Of a stretch of DNA of 64,000 bases, positions 45,270 to 56,637 are shown piece after piece (position 1 is the first letter of the stretch; the number at the start of each line of letters is the position of its first letter). A program made the position numbers and the translations under genes. Below the pieces are notes generated by a model. The model did no database searches, was not told the origin of the DNA, and was given only the letters and a program-made list of their open reading frames with translations. Source of the DNA: Xanthomonas euroxanthea (GTDB lineage Bacteria; Pseudomonadota; Gammaproteobacteria; Xanthomonadales; Xanthomonadaceae). The DNA lies in contig NZ_UIHB01000002.1 in the NCBI RefSeq assembly GCF_900476395.1, positions 124,001 to 188,000 on the forward strand, read 5' to 3'.

Positions 45270-46673
45270 TCACCGGCTCAGCTGCAACGCATCCCGATCG
45301 GCCGTCGCCGCCGCCAGCTCCGCACGCGCCGAGGCAATGCGCGCCTGCGCATCGATCAGGCGCACACGGGCATCGTTGGCGGTTTCCTCGCGCTGGTTGA
45401 CCAGGAAGAAATCGCCCGACCCCAGCTCGAAGCGGCGGCGCTCGGCGGCTGCCAGACGGTCGGCCAGGGCGCGTTCTTCGTCGGCGATCTTGGCCAGCCG
45501 TTCGGCGGCGGTGAGCGAGATGACGATCGACTCGACTTCCACCGTGATCTGGTCGCGCAGGTAACGGCTGCGCTGATCCAGCGCCTCGATCTCGGCGCGT
45601 GCTTCGGCGACCCGGCCCTTGGCGGCGCGGTTTTCCAGCGGCACGCTGAAGCGGAAGCCGATGATGGCATCGGTCGGCGAGCGGTTCGGGCCGCCGACAC
45701 CGGGCGCCCCGAGGTCCTTGCTGACCTCGAAACTCACATCCAGGCGTGGCTTGAGGTCGTTCTGCGCCAGCATCAGCCGCGCGGTGGCCTGATCGATGCG
45801 GGTCAGCACCGCGCGGTAATCGGGGCGCTCCACCGGTGCGGTGATCTTGCTGGCGCCGGCCAGACCTTCCAGCGCCGACGTATCGGCCGGCAGGCGTTCG
45901 GTGGACACGATCAACGGCATTCCCGCTTCATCGCGCAGGTACAGCGACAAGGCATTGGCAGCGTTGGCGAAGTCCTGCTCCGAGCGCACCACCAATGCGC
46001 GTCGGCGGACCAGGTTCTGGTCGTTTTCGGTCAGCAGGATGGTGGGCCGCGCACCCAGTGTCACCTGCCGGGAAATCGCATTGCGGCGCTGCTCGGCCAG
46101 CTGCAGCAGGTCGTTGTACGCGCGCAGCTTCAGGCCGGCCGCGACCCAGCTCTGGTAGGCGTCCACTGCGCGGCGTTGCACACCGATGGCGACCATTTCC
46201 GCTTCGTATTGCGCGACATCGATATCGGCACCGGCAACGCTGCGGCGAGTGCGGCGCTCGTCGACCACCCGGTCGCGCAGCAGCGCATACAGCGCGCCGA
46301 CCTTCACTTCGCCGCCGCGGTCGGTGTAGGACTTGTCTTCGTAGACCGGGAAGGACCCACGCGAGGAGCGGTAACCACCGTAGTAATAGCCGCCGTTGTC
46401 GTCGAACGGGCGCTTGACGGTGCTTTCGATCGCGCTGCCGTCGTAGTAGCCGGCCTCGCGCGAGCGGCCGTCGATATCGAACACGGTGTCGAACGCGCCA
46501 TCGGCCGAGATGCCCTTGCCTTCGGCCTGGCGGACCTTGGCCAGCGATTCGATGATCTGCGGAGAAGCGCGGGCAGAGGAGCGCAGCACTTCATCCAGCG
46601 TCAGCGCGGTGGTCTGGGCGGCAACCACGCCCGGTACGAGCGCGACCAGCAGGACGACAAGACGGCGGATCAT
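45270..46673 (-). CDS. TolC-family outer-membrane channel protein
   Basis: 467 aa. A signal peptide (MIRRLVVLLVALVPGVVAAQ) is followed by TLDEVLRSSARASPQIIE, the typical start of TolC repeats. Long helices (about 140-240 and 360-460) and barrel strands fit a trimeric outer-membrane duct. It is the third gene of a minus-strand unit with an HlyD-like adaptor and an ABC-like membrane protein, and its ATG overlaps the adaptor stop (ATGA). Together they look like a type I secretion or export system; the cargo is unknown. Confidence 0.87.
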   Translation of the reverse strand: MIRRLVVLLVALVPGVVAAQTTALTLDEVLRSSARASPQIIESLAKVRQAEGKGISADGAFDTVFDIDGRSREAGYYDGSAIESTVKRPFDDNGGYYYGGYRSSRGSFPVYEDKSYTDRGGEVKVGALYALLRDRVVDERRTRRSVAGADIDVAQYEAEMVAIGVQRRAVDAYQSWVAAGLKLRAYNDLLQLAEQRRNAISRQVTLGARPTILLTENDQNLVRRRALVVRSEQDFANAANALSLYLRDEAGMPLIVSTERLPADTSALEGLAGASKITAPVERPDYRAVLTRIDQATARLMLAQNDLKPRLDVSFEVSKDLGAPGVGGPNRSPTDAIIGFRFSVPLENRAAKGRVAEARAEIEALDQRSRYLRDQITVEVESIVISLTAAERLAKIADEERALADRLAAAERRRFELGSGDFFLVNQREETANDARVRLIDAQARIASARAELAAATADRDALQLSR

Positions 46674-47761
46674 TTCTTGCCGGTCTCGTCGTCTTCGGAC
46701 TTGCCGGCCGACGCCGGCTTGGCCTTGCCCTCATCCTGCGTCGTCGTCGCCGACGGGCGGCGGCCGAACTCCAGCGGGAAATTATTGAGCTGGCGCCACA
46801 GTTCGTAGCCCACCTTCACCGTTTCGCCCTGTACCCAGCCGCGCACCTTGCCGCCCTGGCGGGCGAATTCCTGCGCCGGCCAGGCCGGCTTGCCCGGCTG
46901 CGGTTCGACCAGGATGCGGAACAATCCGTCGGGTGCGGCATTGGGGTCGATGGCGCGGACGCGACCATCGAACATGCCGTGCGCCACCGACGGCCAGCCG
47001 CTGAACTGGATCGCCGGCCAGCCTTCGAACTCCAGCCGCACCGGGCGACCGGGGCGGATCAGCGGCACGTCGCGGCCGTCGATGTACAGCTCGACCGCGC
47101 GTTCCACCCGCTCCGGCGCGATCACCGCCAGCACCGTGCCGGGCGAGACCATCGCGCTGCCGCTGGCGGCGTTGAGCTGCTGCACGCGGCCATCGCGCGG
47201 TGCGCGCACCAACTGCGCCGACTGACGGTTCAACTGGATGTCGATGCGGGTCAGCTTGGCACGCGATTCGGCCAGCTTGGCATCGGCTTCGGCCACCTTG
47301 ATCTGGGTCAGTTCGTAGTCGCGGCGGCCGGCCAGGCCTTCGGCGAGCAGCTGGCGGCTGCGTTCCACATCGATACTGGCGACCGCGCGCGATTGCTGGA
47401 TGGCGCTGATTTCCGCCGCCACCTGCGCACGCTCGCTGGCAAGACGGGCCAGCAGGTCCGGGTCGAGGTCGCCGACGCGGGCGATCGGGTCGCCCTTGGC
47501 GACGTGCTGACCATCGTGTACATACCAGCGCTCCACCCGGCCCGGCACGAAGGCGGTGACCTGTTGCTGGCGGTCACCCGGGTCCAGCGCCACCACCTGG
47601 CCCTTGCCGCTGGCGGTCTGCACCCAGGGCGCGAACGCCAGGATGGAACCGGCGATGGCCACGCCGATCAGCAGCATCCACGCCAACACCTTGGCGATGC
47701 TGGGCGGGCGCATGGATGCCAGGGTGGGGAAGTGCGCGATCCGGTCAGAGGCGTGCTGCAT
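46670..47761 (-). CDS. HlyD-family membrane-fusion (adaptor) protein
   Basis: 363 aa. One N-terminal membrane helix (about residues 22-42), then biotinyl-lipoyl halves (VTAFVPGRVERWYVHDGQHVAKGDPIARVGD and LVRAPRDGRVQQLNAASGSAMVSPG) flank a helical hairpin of about 75 residues. A beta-barrel and a polar C-terminus follow. It bridges an inner-membrane transporter and TolC. It overlaps the ABC-like gene by 17 nt and the TolC gene by 4 nt, so the three are translated together. Confidence 0.88.
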   Translation of the reverse strand: MQHASDRIAHFPTLASMRPPSIAKVLAWMLLIGVAIAGSILAFAPWVQTASGKGQVVALDPGDRQQQVTAFVPGRVERWYVHDGQHVAKGDPIARVGDLDPDLLARLASERAQVAAEISAIQQSRAVASIDVERSRQLLAEGLAGRRDYELTQIKVAEADAKLAESRAKLTRIDIQLNRQSAQLVRAPRDGRVQQLNAASGSAMVSPGTVLAVIAPERVERAVELYIDGRDVPLIRPGRPVRLEFEGWPAIQFSGWPSVAHGMFDGRVRAIDPNAAPDGLFRILVEPQPGKPAWPAQEFARQGGKVRGWVQGETVKVGYELWRQLNNFPLEFGRRPSATTTQDEGKAKPASAGKSEDDETGKK

Positions 47762-49433
47762 CGTCGGCCTCCTGCGTGGATGCGATCAGGTCGGCGCGCG
47801 TGGCGTAGCGCTGCTGGCGCTCCGGTTCCAGGCGGAACCAGCCATCCAGGGTGATGTCCTCCGGCCGGCCGGTGCACAGCAGGACCGTGGTGCCGGCCTG
47901 CTTCAGCTGCCGCAGCACCCGGGTCAGGCGTTCGGCCGGCAGCAGGTCGTACAGCTGTGACAGCATCAGCACGCGCGGACGCACCAGCAATGCGTTGGCC
48001 AGTTTCAGCGCCATCACTTCGCCGATCCACAGCGGGTAGCCGGAGGCGGCAAGCCGGGTGTCCAGGCCTTGCGGCAGCGCGGCGATGCGCGCGCGCAGCC
48101 CCACCGTATCGATGGCTTCGAGCATCGTCTCGGAGGTCACCTCGGCCGAGGCCATCGACAGGTATTCGCGGATGGTGACCTCGACGATGGTTGGCCGATC
48201 GAGCACGGTCACTTCAGAGCGCAGCAGGTACATGTCGAAGGTGGCCATGTCGGCGCCGCCGACCATCACCAGCCCGCGGTCCGGGACGACGTGGCGCTTG
48301 AGCACCATTGCCAGCAGACGTTCGGCGCCACCGTCGGCCAGCGTCACCAGTTGTTCGCCGGCCTCCAGCGCGAAATCGAAGCGCGCCCCCTCGATCACCA
48401 CCCCGTCCAGGCGCACGGCACTGTTGCCGGGGATCTTGCCCGCGGCAGCCACCGGGCGCTCCTGCGGAATGGCATACAGCACCGACAATTCCTCGGCGCT
48501 GGCCACCAGGTCGTAGAACACGTCCAGGTAGGTGCCCAACTGCGCGATGCCGTAGAACACCGCGCTGAGGATCAGCTCGGCGGCCACCAGCTGGCCGATC
48601 GACAGTTCGCCACGCAGGATCAGGCTGCCGCCCAGTGCCAGCAGCGCCGCGCTGGCGACCGCGTAGGTGAGCAGGAACGCCACCGTCTGGGTGAAGGTGT
48701 AGCGGAAATGGCGCCGATGCCGGGCGACGTAGGTGGCGGTCACCGCTTCGGAGCGCTCCATCGCGAAGTTGAGATGGCGGCTGGATTTGTAGAAGCCGTT
48801 GGAGCCACCCACGCTTTCCAGCCAGTGCGCCGCGTTGTGCTTGGCGTGGCTCAGTTCCACCGCCGAGCGGATCGAGCCGCGCGACCAGATCATCCAGATC
48901 GCGAAGATGATCAGCAGCAGCAGCGCGTTGAAGCCGAGGAAGAACGGGTGATAGAAGCTGGTGACGATCAGGCCCACCGCCGATTGCAGCACGATGGTGA
49001 AGGCACCGACGGCCAGGCTGGGCACCGCTTTTTGCACGACCACCAGATCGAAGTAGCGGTTGAACACGTCGCCACGGTTCTGGTCGGCGAAGAACGGGTT
49101 TTGCGCATGCACCGCGCGCACGGTGATTTCCGCCACCACCCGCGCAAACAGGCGGCGCTCGAACAGCGCCATCATCCACACCCGCATCGCGCTGAGCGCC
49201 GCCACCAGCAACAGCAGGCCCAGCAACAGGCTGGACAGGGTCCACAGCGGAGTGGGCAGCGCGGTGTTGGCGACGCTGTTGATCAGCAACTGCACCGAGA
49301 TCGGCGTGGCCAGCGACAGCAGGCTGATCGCGACCCCGTACACCATGGCCAGGCGCACATAGGGCATGTCCGGCCCGACGATCTCCGCCAGCCAGGCTCC
49401 CGCTTCCCGCCATCCGATCTGCTTGCCCGCCAT
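47745..49433 (-). CDS. ABC-exporter-like protein with a degenerate ATPase domain
   Basis: 562 aa. Six membrane helices (about residues 25-310) match the type I secretion ABC exporter fold, and a C-terminal domain (about 338-540) aligns in layout with an ABC ATPase. Its motifs are gone. The Walker A position reads TLADGGAERLL (no GxxGK[ST]), the LSGGQ position reads SGYPLWIGEVM, Walker B reads LMLSQLYDL (no DE), and the H-loop reads LLCTGRPED. No N-terminal peptidase domain is present. ATP hydrolysis is therefore not expected from this chain alone. The frame is intact, which argues for a conserved non-ATPase role. Confidence 0.85.
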   Translation of the reverse strand: MAGKQIGWREAGAWLAEIVGPDMPYVRLAMVYGVAISLLSLATPISVQLLINSVANTALPTPLWTLSSLLLGLLLLVAALSAMRVWMMALFERRLFARVVAEITVRAVHAQNPFFADQNRGDVFNRYFDLVVVQKAVPSLAVGAFTIVLQSAVGLIVTSFYHPFFLGFNALLLLIIFAIWMIWSRGSIRSAVELSHAKHNAAHWLESVGGSNGFYKSSRHLNFAMERSEAVTATYVARHRRHFRYTFTQTVAFLLTYAVASAALLALGGSLILRGELSIGQLVAAELILSAVFYGIAQLGTYLDVFYDLVASAEELSVLYAIPQERPVAAAGKIPGNSAVRLDGVVIEGARFDFALEAGEQLVTLADGGAERLLAMVLKRHVVPDRGLVMVGGADMATFDMYLLRSEVTVLDRPTIVEVTIREYLSMASAEVTSETMLEAIDTVGLRARIAALPQGLDTRLAASGYPLWIGEVMALKLANALLVRPRVLMLSQLYDLLPAERLTRVLRQLKQAGTTVLLCTGRPEDITLDGWFRLEPERQQRYATRADLIASTQEADDAARL

Positions 49434-49507
49434 TCGATTTCCGTTGATGAGTTCAATGAAGCATTGACGAGTTGCAGTTGGCGAACAAGGCAGCAGCGCT
49501 TATTCGA

Positions 49508-49528
49508 CGCATAGGATTTTCCTATGCG
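49508..49528. promoter_or_regulatory. Palindromic operator of OxyR-site geometry
   Basis: Perfect 9-bp arms CGCATAGGA / TCCTATGCG around TTT. It contains ATAG-N7-CTAT, the spacing of an OxyR half-site. It overlaps the stop of the LysR gene and lies about 75 bp upstream of the ABC-like gene. Confidence 0.55.
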
Positions 49529-50421
49529 GCCACCGCACGCAGAAGATCGGCAATCAGCCCGAAGGCCGGCGCGCGTCCCGCGCCTTGCCGCCACAGCAGA
49601 CCGATCTCCCTATAGTAGCGTCCGCCTTTGATCGGCCGTACGACAACATCGTCGCCCTCGCGGATTTCCTGGCGCACATACAGGTCTGGCAGTAATGCAA
49701 GACCCATGCCCATCCCGGCCATCTGGCGGATCGCATCCAGGCTGGTGCCTTCGTAATCGCGCAGGACATTGGCGCCGACGTCCATGGCGATCGCCGCGAC
49801 CTGTTCGGCCAGGCGGTATTCGGGCATCAGGGTGAGCAGGTTGGCGCCGCGCAGATCGGCCGGCGTGATGCAGGCCTTGGCACGCAGGGGGTGATCGGCG
49901 GCCATGGTCACGTGCAGCGGTTCGCGGAACAGCCGCTCGCTGTGCAGGCCGCGCCCGGCCACCGGCAGTTGCGCCAGGATCAGGTCGTGCACGCCGCTGG
50001 CCAGGCCGCTGGCGAGCACGGTCGGCAGGCCTTCGCGCACGTGCACGCGCAGTGCCGGGTGTTCGCGATGCAGGCGCGCGACCAGGCTCGGCATCAGGTA
50101 GGCGCCCAGCGTGGGCGACACGCCCAGCCGGATGGTGCCGATCAAGGTGTCGGCCGAGGTGGCGCGGACGTCTTCCAGATCGGCCACGTCCAGCAGGATG
50201 CTGCGCGCGCGATCGAGCAGGTCGCGCCCCAGCGGCGTCAGGATGGCCGGCACGCCACGCTCGAACAGCGCGGCGCCGACGATGGTTTCCAGCGCACGGA
50301 TCTGCTGCGACAACGACGGTTGCGACACACCCATCTGCTCGGCGGCGCGGGTGAAGCTGCCGGTGTCGGCGAGCGCGACGAAATAACTGAGCTGGCGAAT
50401 GGTGGTTCTGGGGCGGGGCAT
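49522..50421 (-). CDS. OxyR-like LysR transcriptional regulator lacking the redox cysteines
   Basis: 299 aa. The helix-turn-helix is LSYFVALADTGSFTRAAEQMGVSQPSLSQQIRALE. The effector domain follows OxyR in pattern (GVSPTLGAYLMPSL, TSLDAIRQMAGMGMGLALLP). The OxyR peroxide-sensing pair is absent: the expected region reads YRLAEQVAAIAMDVG, and the only cysteine is in KACITPADL. A non-peroxide ligand is therefore more likely. It lies between an intact ABC exporter gene and the export trio, all on the same strand, and probably controls one or both. Confidence 0.88.
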   Translation of the reverse strand: MPRPRTTIRQLSYFVALADTGSFTRAAEQMGVSQPSLSQQIRALETIVGAALFERGVPAILTPLGRDLLDRARSILLDVADLEDVRATSADTLIGTIRLGVSPTLGAYLMPSLVARLHREHPALRVHVREGLPTVLASGLASGVHDLILAQLPVAGRGLHSERLFREPLHVTMAADHPLRAKACITPADLRGANLLTLMPEYRLAEQVAAIAMDVGANVLRDYEGTSLDAIRQMAGMGMGLALLPDLYVRQEIREGDDVVVRPIKGGRYYREIGLLWRQGAGRAPAFGLIADLLRAVAA

Positions 50422-50488
50422 GCGGGATGTCGTCAGGGGTGGGGCGCGTGGGGGCGCAGGGGCGGCCCGGGCCGCTGCCGCGGACACC

Positions 50489-50510
50489 CCGGCATGACAG
50501 CACATGCCGG
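50489..50510. promoter_or_regulatory. Inverted repeat upstream of the LysR gene
   Basis: CCGGCATG / CATGCCGG separated by 6 nt, in the 102-bp gap between the ABC exporter and the LysR gene. It could be a transcript-end hairpin or an autoregulatory site. No T-run is present. Confidence 0.4.
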
Positions 50511-50523
50511 TGTCACCCAGGCG

Positions 50524-52293
50524 TCACTGATCGATGAACTGCAGCCGCGCCAGTTCGGCGTACAGGCCGCCTTCGGCGATCAATTGCGCATGCGTGCCCT
50601 GCGCGACGATGCGGCCGGCCTCCATCACCACGATGCGGTCGGCCTTGAGCACGGTGGCCAGGCGATGGGCGATGACCAGCGTGGTGCGGCCTTCCATCAA
50701 GCGGTCCAGCGCCTGCTGCACCGCGCGTTCGCTCTGCGCATCCAGCGCGCTGGTGGCCTCGTCCAGCAGCAGGATCGGCGCGTCCTTGAGCAGGGCGCGC
50801 GCGATCGCCACACGCTGTTGCTGGCCGCCCGACAGGCGCGTGCCGCGTTCGCCGAGTTCGCTGGCGTAGCCCTGCGGCAGGGCGCGGATGAACCCATCGG
50901 CCTCGGCGGCCGCCGCGGCGGCTTGCACCTCCGCGTCGCTGGCGTCCAGACGCCCGTAGCGGATGTTGTCGGCGGCGCTGGCGGCAAACAACGTGGGTTG
51001 CTGCGGCACCAATGCAATCCGTTCGCGCAGCAGCACCGGGTCGGTCTGGCGCAGGTCCACCTCGTCGATGCGCAGTCTGCCGCTGACCGGGTCGTGGAAG
51101 CGCAGCAACATCGCCAGCACCGTGCTCTTGCCGGCACCGGAGGGCCCGACCAGCGCCACGGTTTCGCCCGGATGGACATGCAGGTCGAAGCCGTCCAGCG
51201 CCGGCGCATCGGGGCGCTGCGGATAATGAAATACCACCTGGTCGAAATGGATCGCACCACGCAGCGGCTGCGGCAAGGGCTGCGGCGTGGCCGGCGCGAC
51301 GATCGCCGGCTGCTCGTCGAGCAATTCGCCGACCCGGCCCATACCGCCGGCCGCGCGCTGCAACTCGTTCCAGACCTCGGCCAGCGCACCCACCGAGCCG
51401 CCGCCGATCAGTGCGTACAGCACGAACTGTCCCAGCGTGCCGGGCGTCATGCGTCCGGCGATCACATCGTGCGCGCCCAGCCACAGCACACCGACGATGG
51501 CGCCGAAGATCAGCATGATCGCCACCGCAGTGACCATGGCCTGGGTGCGGATGCGCAGCCGCGCGGTATCGATCGCGGCGAACAGGGCCTGGCTGAAACG
51601 CTGGCTCTCGTAGCGCTCGCGCGCATGCGCCTGCACGGTGCGCACCGCGCCCAGCGTTTCGGCCGCCAGCGTGTTGGCATCGGCCACGCGGTCCTGGCTG
51701 GCGCGCGAGATCTTCTGCAGGCGGCGTGCGCCCAGCACGATCGGCAGCACCGCCAGCGGAATGCCGATCAGGGTGAAGCCGGCCAGCCGCGGGCTGGTGA
51801 CGAATAGCATCACCATGCTGCCGATCACCGTGACCGAGCTGCGCAGCGCCACCGACATGGTGGTGCCGATCACCCCGCGCAGCAGCTCGCTGTCGGCCGA
51901 CAGCCGCGACACCAGCTCGCCACTGCGGCTGCGATCATGAAAGCCGGCGTCCAGCCCGATCAGATGCGCATACAGGCGGCCGCGCAGATCGGCGACCACC
52001 TTTTCGCCCAGCAGCGCGACGAAATAGAAGCGCGCGGCCGTTGCCACCGCCAGCACCACCGCCACGGCGAACAGCAGCGCGAAGGCGTGGTTGATCTGCG
52101 AGCCGCCGGAAAACCCATGGTCGATCATCTGCTTGACTGCCGCCGGCAAGCTCAATGTGGCGGCCGAGGAAATGGCCAACGCGATCAGCCAGGCGGCGAA
52201 CAGGCCACGCTGGCGCTGCACGAACGGCCACAGGGTGCGCAGGCTGCCAAGCTTCCGCAATGGGTTGGGCCTGGCGGCGGCTGGCTGGTTCAT
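50524..52293 (-). CDS. ABC exporter, fused membrane and ATPase domains (MsbA-like)
   Basis: 589 aa half-transporter. Six membrane helices (about 30-320) are followed by a complete ATPase domain: Walker A GPSGAGKS (383-390), signature LSGGQ (487-491), Walker B ILLLDE (507-512) and the H-loop His in IAHRLATV (543). It should homodimerise or pair with another half. Substrate is unknown; lipid or drug export is typical of the group. It overlaps the YigZ-family gene upstream by 4 nt (ATGA). Confidence 0.92.
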   Translation of the reverse strand: MNQPAAARPNPLRKLGSLRTLWPFVQRQRGLFAAWLIALAISSAATLSLPAAVKQMIDHGFSGGSQINHAFALLFAVAVVLAVATAARFYFVALLGEKVVADLRGRLYAHLIGLDAGFHDRSRSGELVSRLSADSELLRGVIGTTMSVALRSSVTVIGSMVMLFVTSPRLAGFTLIGIPLAVLPIVLGARRLQKISRASQDRVADANTLAAETLGAVRTVQAHARERYESQRFSQALFAAIDTARLRIRTQAMVTAVAIMLIFGAIVGVLWLGAHDVIAGRMTPGTLGQFVLYALIGGGSVGALAEVWNELQRAAGGMGRVGELLDEQPAIVAPATPQPLPQPLRGAIHFDQVVFHYPQRPDAPALDGFDLHVHPGETVALVGPSGAGKSTVLAMLLRFHDPVSGRLRIDEVDLRQTDPVLLRERIALVPQQPTLFAASAADNIRYGRLDASDAEVQAAAAAAEADGFIRALPQGYASELGERGTRLSGGQQQRVAIARALLKDAPILLLDEATSALDAQSERAVQQALDRLMEGRTTLVIAHRLATVLKADRIVVMEAGRIVAQGTHAQLIAEGGLYAELARLQFIDQ

Positions 52294-52892
52294 GCGGCTT
52301 CCGGTGATGAGAGATGGACACGGTTGCGAGTGGCGTCGCACAGGCGTGTTTTCAAGCTGGCCAGTTGATCGGCAGGCAGTTGCACGCGCAGCGCGGCGCC
52401 CTGCGCGTCGAAACGTTCATCCAGCTTGTCGGCGCGGAAGGCGCTCAAGGCAGCATGCACCACGCCCAGGTCGTCGAACTGACACTGCAGATCAAGCAGC
52501 GACAACGCAATCAACGGCTGTCGCGTCGCCAACCGCAGGCATTCGGCTGCGGTGCCGCCGTAGGCACGCACCAGACCGCCCGCACCGAGCTTGATGCCGC
52601 CATACCAACGGGTGACCACCACGACCACGCGGTCGTAGCCCTGGCCATCGATGGCCGCGAGGATTGGCCGCCCGGCGGTGCCGCTGGGCTCGCCATCGTC
52701 GCTGGACCGGTAGTCCTGCCCGTAGCGATAGGCCCAGCAATTGTGGGTGGCATCGGCGACGGACACGCGCTGCACGATCTCCAGCGCCTGCGCGGGAGAG
52801 TCCAGTGCCGCAGCATTGGCCACAAAGCGACTGTGCTTGATGTCCAGGCTGTGGTGCGCGTCAGCGGCGAGGGTATCGAGCATCGTCGCCAT
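52290..52892 (-). CDS. yigZ: YigZ/IMPACT family protein
   Basis: 200 aa. The N-terminal UPF0029 domain contains the diagnostic blocks SRFVANAAALDS, THNCWAYRYG, SSDDGEPSGTAGRPIL and TRWYGGIKLGAGGLVRAY. The C-terminal domain is ferredoxin-like. Relatives include yeast YIH1/IMPACT, which modulate Gcn2; the bacterial role is not settled. Start at 52892; an alternative ATG lies three codons in. It overlaps the following ABC exporter start. Confidence 0.9.
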   Translation of the reverse strand: MATMLDTLAADAHHSLDIKHSRFVANAAALDSPAQALEIVQRVSVADATHNCWAYRYGQDYRSSDDGEPSGTAGRPILAAIDGQGYDRVVVVVTRWYGGIKLGAGGLVRAYGGTAAECLRLATRQPLIALSLLDLQCQFDDLGVVHAALSAFRADKLDERFDAQGAALRVQLPADQLASLKTRLCDATRNRVHLSSPEAA

Positions 52893-53045
52893 TCTATGCG
52901 AGCCGGTCGTGCCGGACGCTGCGGCCGTCGTGACTGCCGTTGCAAGCCGGCAGATCGAGGGTGTTCGATGATGCATTGAGACGGGCTGGGCGCGCGATGG
53001 GCGCGCGCAGTCCCCGGGGGTGCGGTGAGCGCAGGCGCTGCCGTT

Positions 53046-53639
53046 TTATACCAGGGTGGAGCGGCGCTTCTCGTCGATCCACTTGGAGGCCTGCGCCGGC
53101 GTGTAGTGCTGCATCCACTCCAGCATCTGCTCGATGTCGGCGCCGTACCACAGGTCGGTGCGCTGGTCCGGATGCAGGAAGCGCTCTTCCACCATGCGGT
53201 CGATCATGCCGATCAGCGGCGCGTAAAAGCCTTCGATATCCAGAAACGCACAGGGCTTGTTGCCGATGCCCAGCTGCCGCCAGGTCAGCATCTCGAAGAT
53301 CTCTTCCATGGTGCCGAAGCCGCCGGGCAGGGCGACGAACGCATCGGACAGCTCGAACATGCGCATCTTGCGCGCATGCATGGAGCCGACGATTTCCAGC
53401 GTGGTCAGCCCACGGTGCGCCACTTCCCAATCGGCCAGCTGCTGCGGAATCACGCCGGTCACCTCGCCACCGGCTGCCAGCACCGCATTGGCCACGGTGC
53501 CCATCAGGCCGACGTTGCCCCCGCCATACACCAACCGCAGTCCCTGCTCGGCGATGCGCTGCCCCAACGCAGTGGCACGCTCGGCGTAGGCGGGTTTGTT
53601 GCCGGCATTGGAGCCGCAGTAGACGCAGATGCTTTTCAT
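53046..53639 (-). CDS. LOG-family nucleoside 5'-monophosphate phosphoribohydrolase
   Basis: 197 aa. The Rossmann-like fold has MKSICVYCGSNAGNKPAYAE, the GGGNVGLMG loop and the catalytic LPGGFGTMEEIFE (PGGxGTxxE). This family releases free bases from cytokinin riboside monophosphates (plant LOG) or acts on AMP/IMP. In a plant-associated bacterium cytokinin activation is plausible but not shown. An inverted heptad-repeat pair separates it from lpd upstream on the same strand. Confidence 0.9.
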   Translation of the reverse strand: MKSICVYCGSNAGNKPAYAERATALGQRIAEQGLRLVYGGGNVGLMGTVANAVLAAGGEVTGVIPQQLADWEVAHRGLTTLEIVGSMHARKMRMFELSDAFVALPGGFGTMEEIFEMLTWRQLGIGNKPCAFLDIEGFYAPLIGMIDRMVEERFLHPDQRTDLWYGADIEQMLEWMQHYTPAQASKWIDEKRRSTLV

Positions 53640-53644
53640 GGGAA

Positions 53645-53790
53645 CGGGAATCGGGAGTTGGGAATAGGGAATGGGTCGAAGCACAGCGGAAGCCAGAACG
53701 CATGACGCCGGACCTAAGTCCGGCGTCAGCATGAGGAGTGAGGTAATGGGAATGCTTCTACGATTCCCGATTCCCCACTCCCGATTCCCG
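53645..53790. repeat. Inverted pair of heptad arrays with nested hairpin (locus D)
   Basis: Arms 53645-53672 and 53763-53790 pair at 26 of 28 positions. A perfect 11-bp hairpin TGACGCCGGAC / GTCCGGCGTCA with loop CTAA sits inside at 53703-53728. It lies between the lpd stop and the LOG-family start. Confidence 0.8.
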
Positions 53791-53792
53791 GC

Positions 53793-55238
<1,446 letters not shown>

Positions 55239-55241
55239 TCA

Positions 55242-55370
55242 CGGGAATGGGGAGTAGGGAATGGGGAATCGCAACAGCGCATGCGCCGCTCGCGTCCCAT
55301 CCGAGTCAAGGCGGGAATGGAGCGGTCGATGGGTGCTTGCCCATTCCCCAATCTCCATTCCCGATTCCCG
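55242..55370. repeat. Inverted pair of heptad arrays between sucB and lpd (locus E)
   Basis: Arms 55242-55269 and 55343-55370 are complementary at roughly 23 of 28 positions. On the minus strand the structure would form in the sucB-lpd intercistronic RNA, between the sucB stop and the lpd ribosome site. Confidence 0.75.
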
Positions 55371-55374
55371 GCTC

Positions 55375-56595
<1,221 letters not shown>

Positions 56596-56637
56596 TCGGG
56601 GAGCGTCCTAGGGTTTTCGTTCTTTGGGGAAGAGGAG

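Noticed and set aside
49891-51807. 638-codon plus-strand frame over the LysR and ABC exporter genes
   Set aside because: It crosses two real minus-strand genes and the gap between them and has no recognisable domain.
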